DNA of 36,601 bases from contig CAJWNY010000025.1 in assembly GCA_913043815.1 (NCBI GenBank), positions 1 to 36,601 of the forward strand. Direction: 5' to 3'. Position numbers and translations under genes: made by a program. The notes beneath the pieces are model-generated. The model was not told where the DNA came from, did no database searches, and saw only the letters and a program-made list of their open reading frames with translations. Shown here one piece after another: positions 8,338-16,281 of the stretch; position 1 is the first letter of the stretch, and every line of letters begins with the position of its first letter. This DNA comes from an uncultured Gammaproteobacteria bacterium (lineage in GTDB: Bacteria; Pseudomonadota; Gammaproteobacteria; Pseudomonadales; Azotimanducaceae).

Positions 8338-11300
8338 GTGGCTGCAATATCTTCGATCAACAGTTCAACCCTTGTTGCTCGATCTAATATGGATCGAAGC
8401 TCACAGCGCTTGGAGCAGGCTATGGCGGGCCTTAGCACCGGACTCAAGCCCAATTTAAGTAGGGACGATCCGGCAGCGTACATGCGTGGCAGTCAGATGG
8501 CCGCCAACGTTAGGTGGCAGACCGAGGCAGTGCAAAATATTTCCAATGCTGGAGCTATGGCTGGCTCTGCTGAAACCGGTATTGAGCGCGTCAACGACGC
8601 TTTATTGCGGATTCGCGAGCTCGCTTTGCAAGCGGCGAACGCCACCACGGATAAAGACCGTTCCTCTTTACAGGCCGAGGTGGCGCAGCTTGTTGATTCG
8701 ATAACCCGACTTTCAGCTGATACAAAATATAACGGCGTGGCATTGCTTGGCGAGTATAAAGACCCTTTTAAATTTCAAGTTGGTGCACGAGCAACTGATT
8801 TTTTGGAGCACAGCATCGATAGCTTCCGACCTCAAGATATCGGTTCTCATACCTATACAAGTGAGGGTGATGGCGTATTCACTGCAGCTGCTAGCACCAG
8901 CGAAATAACTCGAGCAGACAATCCAAGCAGGATGACGGTAATAAACGAGGCTGGTGAGTCGACTGACATTAGCTGGAGAACAAACCTGCCCTCGGATCAA
9001 ATCGCTCTAGCAATTAATGCCGAAAGTAATTTAACTGGCGTTAAGGCCGATGCCGTAACAAGAGCAACGCTTACATCAGCCAGCAATCAAGCACAGACCT
9101 ATAGTTTAAAAATTAATGGCTACAGCACTGGAAACTTTTCAATTCGCTCCGGTGAGGGCATTGCAGCAGCGGCAGCCATTAATCGCATCTCTGGAGAGAC
9201 AGGTGTTCAGGCGCAATTTTTTGAGGGTGCGGTGCACTTAACGGATAGAAGCGGCAAAGATATCAGTATTGAAAATGAACGAGCTGGGGTGACCTTTAAC
9301 TCGCTTAGGGTGCAAAAAGTTGGTTGGGCTGGCGGTGTTGGAGATTTAGTTGGTGCAGTTGTTAGTTTAGACGGTTCAGGTTCTAACGACACAACCATTG
9401 TTTCCGGCAGTATTAAGTTGTCGTCTAACAATGTTTTTTCAATTCGTAATGATTCAGCAGTTAGTCATTTCGATGATGATCAAAAGAAAAAAATCACCCA
9501 AGATTCCGTTGCCTCAGTTGTAAAAGATGAGCTGTCGGTGGTGGGCGGTAAGTTATTTAAGGGCAATGGCGAGTCTGCCGACCTTGTAGGGTTGCTAGAT
9601 ACAGCTGCCTCTGATTTGGCAAACGGCTTGGCCCGATTCAATTTTGCTTATGGGCTGTCTGAGGCAGGTTTTGACGATGAAGCCGCAGGCTCTGGAAGCT
9701 TTGCCAAATGGGACAGTTACAGTCAACGGGTTAATCTCGACGGTGAAACGCGCTTAAGTAATCACAACATTCCGATAGACGAAACATTACCAGCTTTCAG
9801 TAACGGCCTGTTGGACACAGTAGGTGATGCAAAGGCGCCCTATGAAGACGCTACATTTAGCATTGAACGGGTTGCCGATTCGTCATCCGGCAGCGGCTTT
9901 TCTGTGGAGTTACAAAGCGGGCCAATTAAAGTGCCTACTGTTGGTATTGTGCATGGTCCAGTTTTTGAAAGTTCTGAGACGTATGCACTTGAACCAGGAG
10001 ACAAGCTTTCTTTTGATTGGCGAGGACTCGCTGGAACAGCTGACTATGATGTATATGCCTATGTAATTGATGAAGAAACTGGCGAAACTCAAGAGCTGCT
10101 AAATGCCACAGGCAGTGGTGGCGCGTCGAGCTCTTGGGCAGCAGTTAATCAAACTATTGAAAAGGCAGGCAACTACAAGGTAGTTTTTGTTGGCGGTGTG
10201 CGCAGTGACGAAGCTGTCACCTTTACCAATGGAGATTTTGAAGATGGCAGTGCAGGCAATACAAGTATCCCTGGTTGGACGACCTATACTAGCCAAGTGC
10301 GCCTTAATGGCCTAGATAATATCGCAGGTCAACCCAGTGCCACCGACACAGTATTTCCAGCGAACGTTGTTGGCGCTGCGCCGCATGATTCTACGGCGCC
10401 TAATTCAGCCTCTTATGTCGCTCAGCTGTCGACAGAAACGTCTACCGGAAGTGGCCTATCTCTCCAGTTGCAATCATCCGCCCAGCTTCAAAATGGTTAT
10501 GGCATTTTGCATGGACCCTACCTAGTCAGCAATGAATCTGTAACCTTGAAGGCGGGCGACTCTGTAGGATTCGACTGGCGTGCTACCGGCGGATCGGATG
10601 CGTACGATGTGGTTGGCTATCTCGTTAATGAAAATACCGGCCACGTTGAGGAGTTGTTGAATGAAACCGGTGCTACCGGAAGCGCAAGTACTTCTTGGGC
10701 TACGGTTTCTAAAAACGTTGATGCTGACGGTGTTTACCGCTTTGTGTTTGTTGCAGGTACTTGGGATGCATCAGGCGGCAGAGCGGCTGGCGCAAACTTA
10801 TATGTCGACAACATTACTGTGCAGGCTTCCGACTATCCATTGGTGTCTCGAGATGCGAGCCTACGTGTTGACAATATTGCTGTGGAGAAAAAATCTGGCA
10901 ATTTAGACAAAGCCGAGTTCAGTAAGATGGCTGACCGCTTATATGGACTGGGCGGAGACGATAGCAGCTCTTATTCAACTGTATTCGCCGCGAACTATGT
11001 TGAAATTAGGTCTAACGATATTGTCTCTGGTTTGAATACGGTGGCTACAATAGATATTTCTACCAATGCTGGCGCAAATAGTGCTTTGTCGATTGTTGAT
11101 GGCGCTCTCGAGAATTCCGCAAACAATCAGGCTAAGTTAGGCGCTTTACAATCCTCTATAGACTTTGGTATGGAGCGGCTGTTGCAAACGTCTATACAGT
11201 TTGACGCGGCAAAGTCTCGAGCTATGGATGCTGATTTTGCGCTTCAAAGTGCGAGGTTGGCGAAGGAGCAAATGTTGCAGCAAATGGGCAGTTTTGTTCT

Positions 11301-11349
11301 TTCTAACACTCAGGAAATTTTGCGGATGTCCCTGTCTCTAATTAGGTAG
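8338..11349 (+). CDS. Giant flagellin with large inserted central domain
   Basis: Filament subunit of a flagellum, 1003 residues, about twice the ordinary length. The N-terminal D0/D1 helices (about 1-170) and the C-terminal D1/D0 helices (about 930-1003, ending in LSLIR) are flagellin-like, with segments such as ALLRIRELALQAANAT and DADFALQSARLAKEQMLQQMG. Around 244-315 is a flagellin IN-type motif. The central insert holds two tandem, related modules, about 455-627 and 630-830, sharing features such as HGP, GD-SFDWR, YDV-Y-V, ELLN-TG, SSSWA or STSWA, and Y-VFV-G; the second begins NGDFEDG and ends YVDNITV, resembling extracellular beta-sandwich (carbohydrate-binding-like) domains. Start is GTG with a weak ribosome-binding site. 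No fliD, fliS, flaG or other flagellar gene lies nearby. Confidence 0.9.
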   Translation: MAAISSINSSTLVARSNMDRSSQRLEQAMAGLSTGLKPNLSRDDPAAYMRGSQMAANVRWQTEAVQNISNAGAMAGSAETGIERVNDALLRIRELALQAANATTDKDRSSLQAEVAQLVDSITRLSADTKYNGVALLGEYKDPFKFQVGARATDFLEHSIDSFRPQDIGSHTYTSEGDGVFTAAASTSEITRADNPSRMTVINEAGESTDISWRTNLPSDQIALAINAESNLTGVKADAVTRATLTSASNQAQTYSLKINGYSTGNFSIRSGEGIAAAAAINRISGETGVQAQFFEGAVHLTDRSGKDISIENERAGVTFNSLRVQKVGWAGGVGDLVGAVVSLDGSGSNDTTIVSGSIKLSSNNVFSIRNDSAVSHFDDDQKKKITQDSVASVVKDELSVVGGKLFKGNGESADLVGLLDTAASDLANGLARFNFAYGLSEAGFDDEAAGSGSFAKWDSYSQRVNLDGETRLSNHNIPIDETLPAFSNGLLDTVGDAKAPYEDATFSIERVADSSSGSGFSVELQSGPIKVPTVGIVHGPVFESSETYALEPGDKLSFDWRGLAGTADYDVYAYVIDEETGETQELLNATGSGGASSSWAAVNQTIEKAGNYKVVFVGGVRSDEAVTFTNGDFEDGSAGNTSIPGWTTYTSQVRLNGLDNIAGQPSATDTVFPANVVGAAPHDSTAPNSASYVAQLSTETSTGSGLSLQLQSSAQLQNGYGILHGPYLVSNESVTLKAGDSVGFDWRATGGSDAYDVVGYLVNENTGHVEELLNETGATGSASTSWATVSKNVDADGVYRFVFVAGTWDASGGRAAGANLYVDNITVQASDYPLVSRDASLRVDNIAVEKKSGNLDKAEFSKMADRLYGLGGDDSSSYSTVFAANYVEIRSNDIVSGLNTVATIDISTNAGANSALSIVDGALENSANNQAKLGALQSSIDFGMERLLQTSIQFDAAKSRAMDADFALQSARLAKEQMLQQMGSFVLSNTQEILRMSLSLIR

Positions 11350-11391
11350 TTGTTGTTCTAGCGCATTCACAATATGTCGACTTGACTTGCT

Positions 11392-11412
11392 AGAGAAGCG
11401 TATCTCTTTTTT
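11392..11412 (+). terminator. Weak Rho-independent terminator after flagellin
   Basis: AGAGA (11392-11396), loop AGCGTA, TCTCT (11403-11407) followed by five T residues, 40-60 bp after the flagellin stop. The stem is short (5 bp), so strength is doubtful, but position and U tract fit. Confidence 0.4.
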
Positions 11413-11493
11413 ATCCTTGAGCGACTTTGCATAGTGTCAGAAACGCGCTAGGTACACAGCACCCTTAAAAAACTAATAATATCTGGAGTAAAT

Positions 11494-11909
11494 ATGCAGC
11501 TTCCTCTGTTGAGTGGTTGCAATTGCGGCGCCGTGCGATTTGTAGCTAATAACCCACCGCAGCTGGTTCTTAATTGTCATTGCAACGACTGTCAGCAATT
11601 CGCCGGTGCGCCATGTACCGCCGCAATTTTGTACTTGAAGCTGACTTAGAGATTAAGGGCTCGTTGACTTGTTACTTCTCCAGCAGCGATTCTGGTGGCG
11701 TCTTGCATCGTTATTGTTGCACGCAATGTGGGACACCGCTTGCCGTAAAGCCCGAGGCTTTTGATGGCTTAAAAGCGATTAAAGCGTCAAGCCTTGATGA
11801 TAAGGCTTGGGTGCAACCTACAATGGACATCTTTGTCGAAAGCAAGCAGCCTTGGATTGAGCTACCCGAATTGACAGAAAAATACGAAGGGCTTTCTCCT
11901 GGATCGTAG
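11494..11909 (+). pseudogene. GFA / CENP-V family protein, broken by a frameshift
   Basis: Zinc-binding protein of the glutathione-dependent formaldehyde-activating (GFA, DUF636) type. Translation begins at ATG 11494, with GGAG upstream, and reads SGCNCGAVRF and then NCHCNDCQQFAGAPC before a TAG at 11647-11649. The rest of the domain continues in the -1 frame as ADLEIKG, SDSGGVLHRYCCTQCGTPL and a normal C terminus ending at 11909. All the zinc-ligand cysteine clusters (CNC, CHCxxC, CxxC) are still present across the two frames. One base has been lost between about 11600 and 11646. It is therefore a young pseudogene, a sequencing error, or less likely a programmed shift. Function of intact members is varied and not deducible here. 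Confidence 0.8.
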
Positions 11910-12062
11910 CGGCCTCGCGAAAACTGTCTGACTAGAAGGAATCTGCGATCAAGTCCGATCAATTGCCTAAAAGGAAAGTTTCTTGATAAGTTGTACCGCA
12001 ATTGTCAAAAATAGATGGCTTGCTCGTATAGTCAGGTGAATGCCGGGTAAGAGAGGAACGAT

Positions 12063-13037
12063 ATGAAAAAAGTGTGCTGTAATGAATTTGGGCCTCCAGA
12101 AAACCTTCAACGTATAGAGGTAGAAACGCCTGCACCTCGACCGGGTGAGGTGTTGGTTGAAATCAGCGCGGCAGGCGTTGGCTTTGTTGACGGACTGATG
12201 GTGCAAGGCTTGTATCAGGTTAAACCACCTTTGCCCTATTACCCGGGCAGTGAGTTTGCAGGCGTGGTTAGCGCCGCTGGCGAGGGCGTAACCCATGTAC
12301 AACCTGGCGACCGCGTCCTAGGCATGGCCAGCAATGGCGCCTATGCAGACAGCGTTTCCGTTGCCAACTCAAGCTTGGTGAAAATTCCTTCTAACCTCTC
12401 TGATGACATTGCCGCTGGCTTCTATATCAATTATGCAACTGCCTTGTATGGGTTGAGAGATTGCGGTCACCTCAAAGCCGGCGAAACGCTACTGATTTTA
12501 GGCGCTGCCGGTGGCGTGGGTTCTGCCGCTATTAGCGTCGCCAAAGCAATAGGCGCACGCGTCATAGCCGCTGCTTCTAGCGATGAAAAACGTCGGGCTG
12601 CTCTGAGTTTTGGCGCAGATCACACAGTTGACTACACAGATCCAGATTGGCGGGGCGCCCTTAAGGAACTGATTAGTAGTGACGGGCTAAACATGGTTTA
12701 CGACCCAGTCGGCGGCGATAAGGCTGAAGCGGCTTTTCGGTCCTTATCTCCCGGGGGCAGGTTTCTAGTTGTGGGCTTTGCCAGTGGTGAAATTCCGAAG
12801 ATTCCGCTCAACCTTCCTCTGTTAAAAAGATCTTCCATCGTTGGCGTAGACTGGGGCGGTGAGTTTCGTGCCAACCCAAGGATTAATCTAGAATTGATGG
12901 ATACGCTTATGGGCTGGGCCTCGGACTGCACGCTCGTACCCGCCGAGGTTGTTTGCCGGCCGATGACCGATTATCAAGAGGCTCTGAAGGATCAATTAGC
13001 GGGCAAAATTATTGGCAAGTTAGTGCTTATGAATTAG
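12063..13037 (+). CDS. NADPH:quinone oxidoreductase family protein (medium-chain dehydrogenase/reductase)
   Basis: A 324-residue zinc-free MDR enzyme of the quinone oxidoreductase/enoyl reductase type, predicted to use NADPH to reduce quinones or activated alkenes in the cytosol. The N-terminal GroES-like domain contains PGSEFAGVVSAAGEGV and the PGDRVLGM loop. The Rossmann domain follows with the nucleotide-binding signature LGAAGGVGSAAISVAKAIGA (about residues 140-160), then FGADHTVDY and VYDPVGG. No structural-zinc cysteine cluster is present. AGAGGA sits five bases before the ATG. It is a single gene, convergent with the VOC gene downstream. The exact substrate is unknown. Confidence 0.88.
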   Translation: MKKVCCNEFGPPENLQRIEVETPAPRPGEVLVEISAAGVGFVDGLMVQGLYQVKPPLPYYPGSEFAGVVSAAGEGVTHVQPGDRVLGMASNGAYADSVSVANSSLVKIPSNLSDDIAAGFYINYATALYGLRDCGHLKAGETLLILGAAGGVGSAAISVAKAIGARVIAAASSDEKRRAALSFGADHTVDYTDPDWRGALKELISSDGLNMVYDPVGGDKAEAAFRSLSPGGRFLVVGFASGEIPKIPLNLPLLKRSSIVGVDWGGEFRANPRINLELMDTLMGWASDCTLVPAEVVCRPMTDYQEALKDQLAGKIIGKLVLMN

Positions 13038-13059
13038 ACCGTGGCAAAGAGACTAAAGT

Positions 13060-13545
13060 TTATTTTAGTGGTTGAAGATCTTCTCCATTCTGACGAACGT
13101 AATCTTCCCCTGATCCAAAACTCTGCCCCGTATCAAATAACCCAACGCCGGGTACGTAGTTGACCTCAATTCTTATACCATCCGGATCTTCAAACAGCAC
13201 ATAGTAATAGCCTGGCGCCCAGTCGCGTTCTTCTGGGCCACGGATGATGCTGGCACCAAGAGAGGCTGCCAGTTCTGCGGTTTTGTCGATATCTTTACGG
13301 CTCCTAGCTCGGAGGCAGATGTGGTGTAAGCCCACTCGATATTGCTGAAACACTTCTTCTGCAAATTCTGGGTCGCACTTGCGTATGCCTATCGCTGTGC
13401 GAGCACCCACGTGGTAAAGAAAATCTGGACCGTCTTCCACTTTGGTCATGCCAAATTCCGGCAACAAGCTTGAATAAAATTTATGTGCCTTATCAAACTG
13501 GCTGACAGTGATAACGACGTGGGCCATGCCGTTTATATCGATCAT
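13060..13545 (-). CDS. VOC family protein (glyoxalase/dioxygenase-like)
   Basis: A small metalloenzyme-like protein of the vicinal oxygen chelate superfamily, 161 residues. Visible parts are two beta-alpha-beta modules: MAHVVITVSQFDKAHKFYSS at the N terminus with the first ligand-type His (His9), and later GLHHICLRARSRKDID plus FEDPDGIRIEVNY, whose Glu is the usual last metal ligand. I choose ATG 13545 because AAGGA lies six bases before it; the ATG at 13551 directly abuts that site. An imperfect palindrome, GCTTAAATTATTTGAAGC (13609-13626), lies in the AT-rich leader and could be an operator. The substrate (lactoylglutathione, a catechol or an antibiotic) cannot be told. Confidence 0.85.
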   Translation of the reverse strand: MIDINGMAHVVITVSQFDKAHKFYSSLLPEFGMTKVEDGPDFLYHVGARTAIGIRKCDPEFAEEVFQQYRVGLHHICLRARSRKDIDKTAELAASLGASIIRGPEERDWAPGYYYVLFEDPDGIRIEVNYVPGVGLFDTGQSFGSGEDYVRQNGEDLQPLK

Positions 13546-13704
13546 ACACATTCCTTCTTTTTGATCTGTTCGCTTCTGCTTATTGTCATTTTTTTTTGAG
13601 ATTTGATTGCTTAAATTATTTGAAGCATTTTAAACTATTTCTTTTCTCTTAATAAAATTGCTATTCAGGGTCTGTATGTTGTTGAAGCAGGAGATGAAAC
13701 TCTT

Positions 13705-13950
13705 TCATTTATGCCACGGACCAAGTCGTAAGCCCACCGCCACTAAAACTTCGTAGACGATTGCAGCCCCTCAGACTAAATACAATGCTGAAGCTATAGA
13801 AGTTTCGCTCCCCACCCGATAAAGGCCAGTCGCCACTATTAGTAGCCTAACAAGTGCTCCAAGCACTGGGAACGCTAGGGTATTGAGGCCTAGCGCCTCT
13901 GCTCCCACGGTTACTGGATTATTTCGACGGGTAGTGCACGCCTTTTTCGC
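13705..13950 (-). pseudogene. Possible degraded small membrane-protein remnant
   Basis: In one minus-strand frame a hydrophobic, protein-like reading runs from within the 3' end of the metallophosphoesterase to a TGA at 13705-13707: LGLNTLAFPVLGALVRLLIV, then GLYRVG, ALYLV, an internal TGA at 13771-13773, then GAAIVYEVLVAVGLRLGPW. Two membrane segments with conserved-looking Arg and Glu fit a small DUF4345-like membrane protein. It lacks a start region of its own and has an internal stop, so if real it is a relic. Chance hydrophobicity cannot be ruled out. Confidence 0.3.
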
Positions 13951-15589
13951 TACCAGCAAAGCCAGCTGTTATTTCTATCACTGCATGCCCGTGGTGAACT
14001 CGACCGAATTCATCGGCCGCCCGCACGGTGACAGTGTGCACGCCGGGCAGAAGATCGGCTTGCAAGTTCGCTTCGAATAAGTGGGTTGCGACCGTAGCCT
14101 GCACAAAGGATTTTTTGTCCTCCTTATGCCGTACGAATTGCTCAAGCATGTAGGGGTCTTTGCGTAGGGTCCGCTCCAGCGGCTGGTATTCTCCGTTGTT
14201 GATTCGGTAGCTGACTAAGGATTTAGGGCCGCCATCGAACAGGTTCACCATAATTGAGGCTGCGGCCAACTCGTCCTGAGACACTCTGCCATCGAGTAGC
14301 TGACCAGCCTTAAAGTCACGCATACCATTGGCCTGTAGCTGGTGGTGCGCCACATCGAAGCGAATGCGCATTTGTTGTCCTGCAGGTTTGCCTGCGCCTT
14401 TGAAGCGAACTGCGAGATCTGTCGAGTCAACCTCGAGGATGTGATAGCCATTGGGCGTGCCATCGCGCTGGTCGCTGATGGCGATGCCGCGTTCATCAAA
14501 TGGCCCGCTCCACCAAGAGCCAGAGACTGTCGCCAACACATGATGGTGAAAGGTTCCCGGGCCGTCGAATCCGTCTTCTTCCCCGAAGTAGACATGGTTG
14601 GTCGTATGGGTATGACCGGCTACTGAGTAGAGGTTCGGGCGACCACTGAGCAGGCGAAATAAACTCTCTCTATTGTCAGTGGCGTAATTCCCATCTTCAC
14701 TGCCGAGTGGGGCATGGGTTGCGACAAAAATGAGGCGGTCTTTGTCGACAGACTCGAGTTCTTTTTCAAGCCAGCGCAGTTGCCGCCTGCTAATACGGGC
14801 TTCGTAGCCACCATTGCCTCGTATATCGCCGGGGTCCGCTTCGCCTTTGCCTTTGTAGTCGATATTGTCGAGCACGACAAAGAGGGCGTCTGCGTATTCA
14901 AAAGCATAGTAAGGAGGCCCGAAAAATTTTTTAAACGTCTCTAACGAGTTTTTATCATTCTTCGCTTCGAAGTTGATCTCGTGATTACCGGGCACGTTGT
15001 ACCAAGGGATGCCGATCTGCGCTATCAGCGCGTTGTAGCGCGGGAACATAGATAGGTCATCATACAAAATATCGCCCATAGTCATGCCAAAGGCTGCATC
15101 GGTGCCGATTAGCTCGGCGATAACATCATCGCGGATATAGTCGAGTTCTCGCTGGGTCTGAGGCTGCGGGTCGGCAAATAAAATCGCTTCAAACTGTTGG
15201 GACTCTTCTCGCTCGATAAGTGGAAAGTTGATTTGCTCGGGCAGCCGGCCTGTGGGGGTTATCCCGGCATAGCGCATGCCTGCTGGCGAACCTTCAGGCT
15301 GATGAATGTAGTAGAACTGAGGAAGCATATGACCATTTACCGGTATCGCGTGGTCGCGAGGCTTGGTAAGGAAAATAATGCTCTGCTCATCTATTGGTAA
15401 GGTATATCGACCCTCATTATCTGTTGTAACTACGTCTAGGCCGTTGCTTACGCGAACGCCAGCCATGCCGCGCTCTGAACCGTCGAGCAAGCCATTTTTG
15501 TTGGTATCTAGAAATACTCGACCCGCGGCTTCGGCCGCTGAAACCAATTGCGGTAGCATCAAAAAAGCGAAAATAATGAGCCTGAGCAT
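13919..15589 (-). CDS. Secreted calcineurin-like metallophosphoesterase
   Basis: A 556-residue exported phosphoesterase. Residues 1-20 form a signal peptide (hydrophobic core, then LVSAAEAAG). About 21-125 is an SdrD-B/MetallophosN-like beta domain (GRVFLDTNKNGLLDGSERG, a calcium-binding-like loop). The catalytic domain follows: FADPQ (Asp140), GMTMGDILYDD (Asp173), VPGNHE (Asn202-His203), ATHAPLG and VAGHTHTTNH, together the dinuclear metal site of the calcineurin-like family. The C-terminal approximately 180 residues match a MetallophosC-like beta domain. It probably hydrolyses phosphoesters in the periplasm or outside the cell, perhaps to gain phosphate. Its ribosome-binding site (AAGGAG) lies at the broken end of the integrase stub, so it sits at an old recombination junction. 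Confidence 0.88.
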   Translation of the reverse strand: MLRLIIFAFLMLPQLVSAAEAAGRVFLDTNKNGLLDGSERGMAGVRVSNGLDVVTTDNEGRYTLPIDEQSIIFLTKPRDHAIPVNGHMLPQFYYIHQPEGSPAGMRYAGITPTGRLPEQINFPLIEREESQQFEAILFADPQPQTQRELDYIRDDVIAELIGTDAAFGMTMGDILYDDLSMFPRYNALIAQIGIPWYNVPGNHEINFEAKNDKNSLETFKKFFGPPYYAFEYADALFVVLDNIDYKGKGEADPGDIRGNGGYEARISRRQLRWLEKELESVDKDRLIFVATHAPLGSEDGNYATDNRESLFRLLSGRPNLYSVAGHTHTTNHVYFGEEDGFDGPGTFHHHVLATVSGSWWSGPFDERGIAISDQRDGTPNGYHILEVDSTDLAVRFKGAGKPAGQQMRIRFDVAHHQLQANGMRDFKAGQLLDGRVSQDELAAASIMVNLFDGGPKSLVSYRINNGEYQPLERTLRKDPYMLEQFVRHKEDKKSFVQATVATHLFEANLQADLLPGVHTVTVRAADEFGRVHHGHAVIEITAGFAGSEKGVHYPSK

Positions 15590-15609
15590 GGTGAATTCTC
15601 CTTAGATCT

Positions 15610-15777
15610 TGGCCGACGTTTTGCAATGGGCCGCTGGTAGTTAAATATCCAGGTTTTTTTCCTGCTGGGTTTGATAGCGAGAAATAACCCATGGCCGTCA
15701 CCGATTTTATATTCGGTGTCACGTGGCTTTGATCGATCGACTTGGGTATTGGTAAGGGGTTGTGTTGTATTAGCCAA
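15610..15777 (-). pseudogene. N-terminal stub of a phage/island tyrosine integrase
   Basis: About 55 residues from a TTG start read LTNTQVDRSKPRDTEYKIGD, then GHGLFLAIKPSRKKTWIFNY and QRP, which is the DUF4102-type N-terminal domain found in P4-like integrases. The similarity ends after NYQRP; what follows in frame is the leader of the metallophosphoesterase gene. The catalytic domain is entirely absent. It lies on the same strand as ssrA, about 150 bp beyond its 3' end, the normal place for an integrase of an element that uses ssrA as its attachment site. The element itself has been deleted or rearranged here. The exact break lies between about 15605 and 15630. Confidence 0.8.
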
Positions 15778-15837
15778 AGTAACGACTGATCCTGAGTCCT
15801 TCAGAATGTTACATTTGATGTTAGATATTGCAATACT

Positions 15838-15855
15838 CCCAAAAACGTTTTTGGG
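15838..15855. repeat. 18-bp perfect palindrome near the ssrA 3' end
   Basis: CCCAAAAACGTTTTTGGG is self-complementary over its full length. It lies between tmRNA and the integrase stub and could act as a bidirectional transcription stop or a protein-binding site. Closer to ssrA, on the minus strand, GGCCCTG and CAGGGCC enclose AAAGTT/AACTTT, a nested inverted repeat that could also end the tmRNA transcript. Confidence 0.6.
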
Positions 15856-15925
15856 CGGGAAAACTTATAAGGCCCTGTAATATATAAAGTTTTTCTTTAA
15901 CTTTGTATGCCCCAGGGCCGTATAG

Positions 15926-16281
15926 TGGTGGAGGCGGCGGGAGTTGAACCCGCGTCCGCTGACTCGCCATTATTGGCTCTACATGCTTAGGGTCCGTCTA
16001 TTAATTTAGCGTCCAGTGACCCGACGGTCAGGGTACTTTCTGCGATCCCGATTGGTTTTAACGGTTCAACCCCGGGCGAGGTATCCGCGCGATCTTGCTG
16101 TTTTGCCGTCCATTTCTCCTAGCAAGAAACGAATCATGGACGTAAGCGGGTTTTTTAGGCCGCTAGTGCGTAGTTTTCGTCGTTGGCAACTATAAAGTTA
16201 CAGCGATTGTTTTACGAGAGTCACTACCCTCTCGGCATGCACCTCAAATTTTGATACCCGCGTCGAAACCATGTCGCCCCC
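15926..16281 (-). ncRNA. ssrA: Transfer-messenger RNA (tmRNA)
   Basis: Rescues stalled ribosomes together with SmpB. The 5' end reads GGGGGCGACATGGTTTCGAC and the 3' end finishes CGCCTCCACCA with an encoded CCA. The two ends pair in a 7-bp acceptor stem including the G3-U70 wobble that makes alanyl-tRNA synthetase charge tmRNA. The T arm (GCGGGTTCAACTCCCGC) is intact. Length is about 356 nt, normal for one-piece tmRNA. The tag frame at 16155-16187 encodes ANDENYALAA followed by TAA, with GCC as resume codon, close to the E. coli tag. It is transcribed away from the Sel1-repeat gene; smpB lies 2.5 kb away on the same strand. Confidence 0.97.
16155..16187 (-). other. tmRNA proteolysis-tag reading frame (ANDENYALAA)
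   Basis: Ten codons plus TAA inside ssrA, beginning at the GCC resume codon. The C-terminal LAA is the ClpXP/ClpAP degron, and the ANDEN portion matches the SspB-type adaptor-binding segment known from E. coli. The internal segment is intact, so the RNA appears functional. Confidence 0.95.

Noticed and set aside
13609-13626. GCTTAAATTATTTGAAGC as a firm operator for the VOC gene
   Set aside because: Imperfect palindrome in very AT-rich DNA; with no regulator gene nearby it is mentioned only as a possibility.
15926-15960. tRNA gene suggested by the T-arm and CCA-like end
   Set aside because: The sequence belongs to the tRNA-like domain of tmRNA; the acceptor stem pairs with bases 356 nt away, and the tag frame is present.
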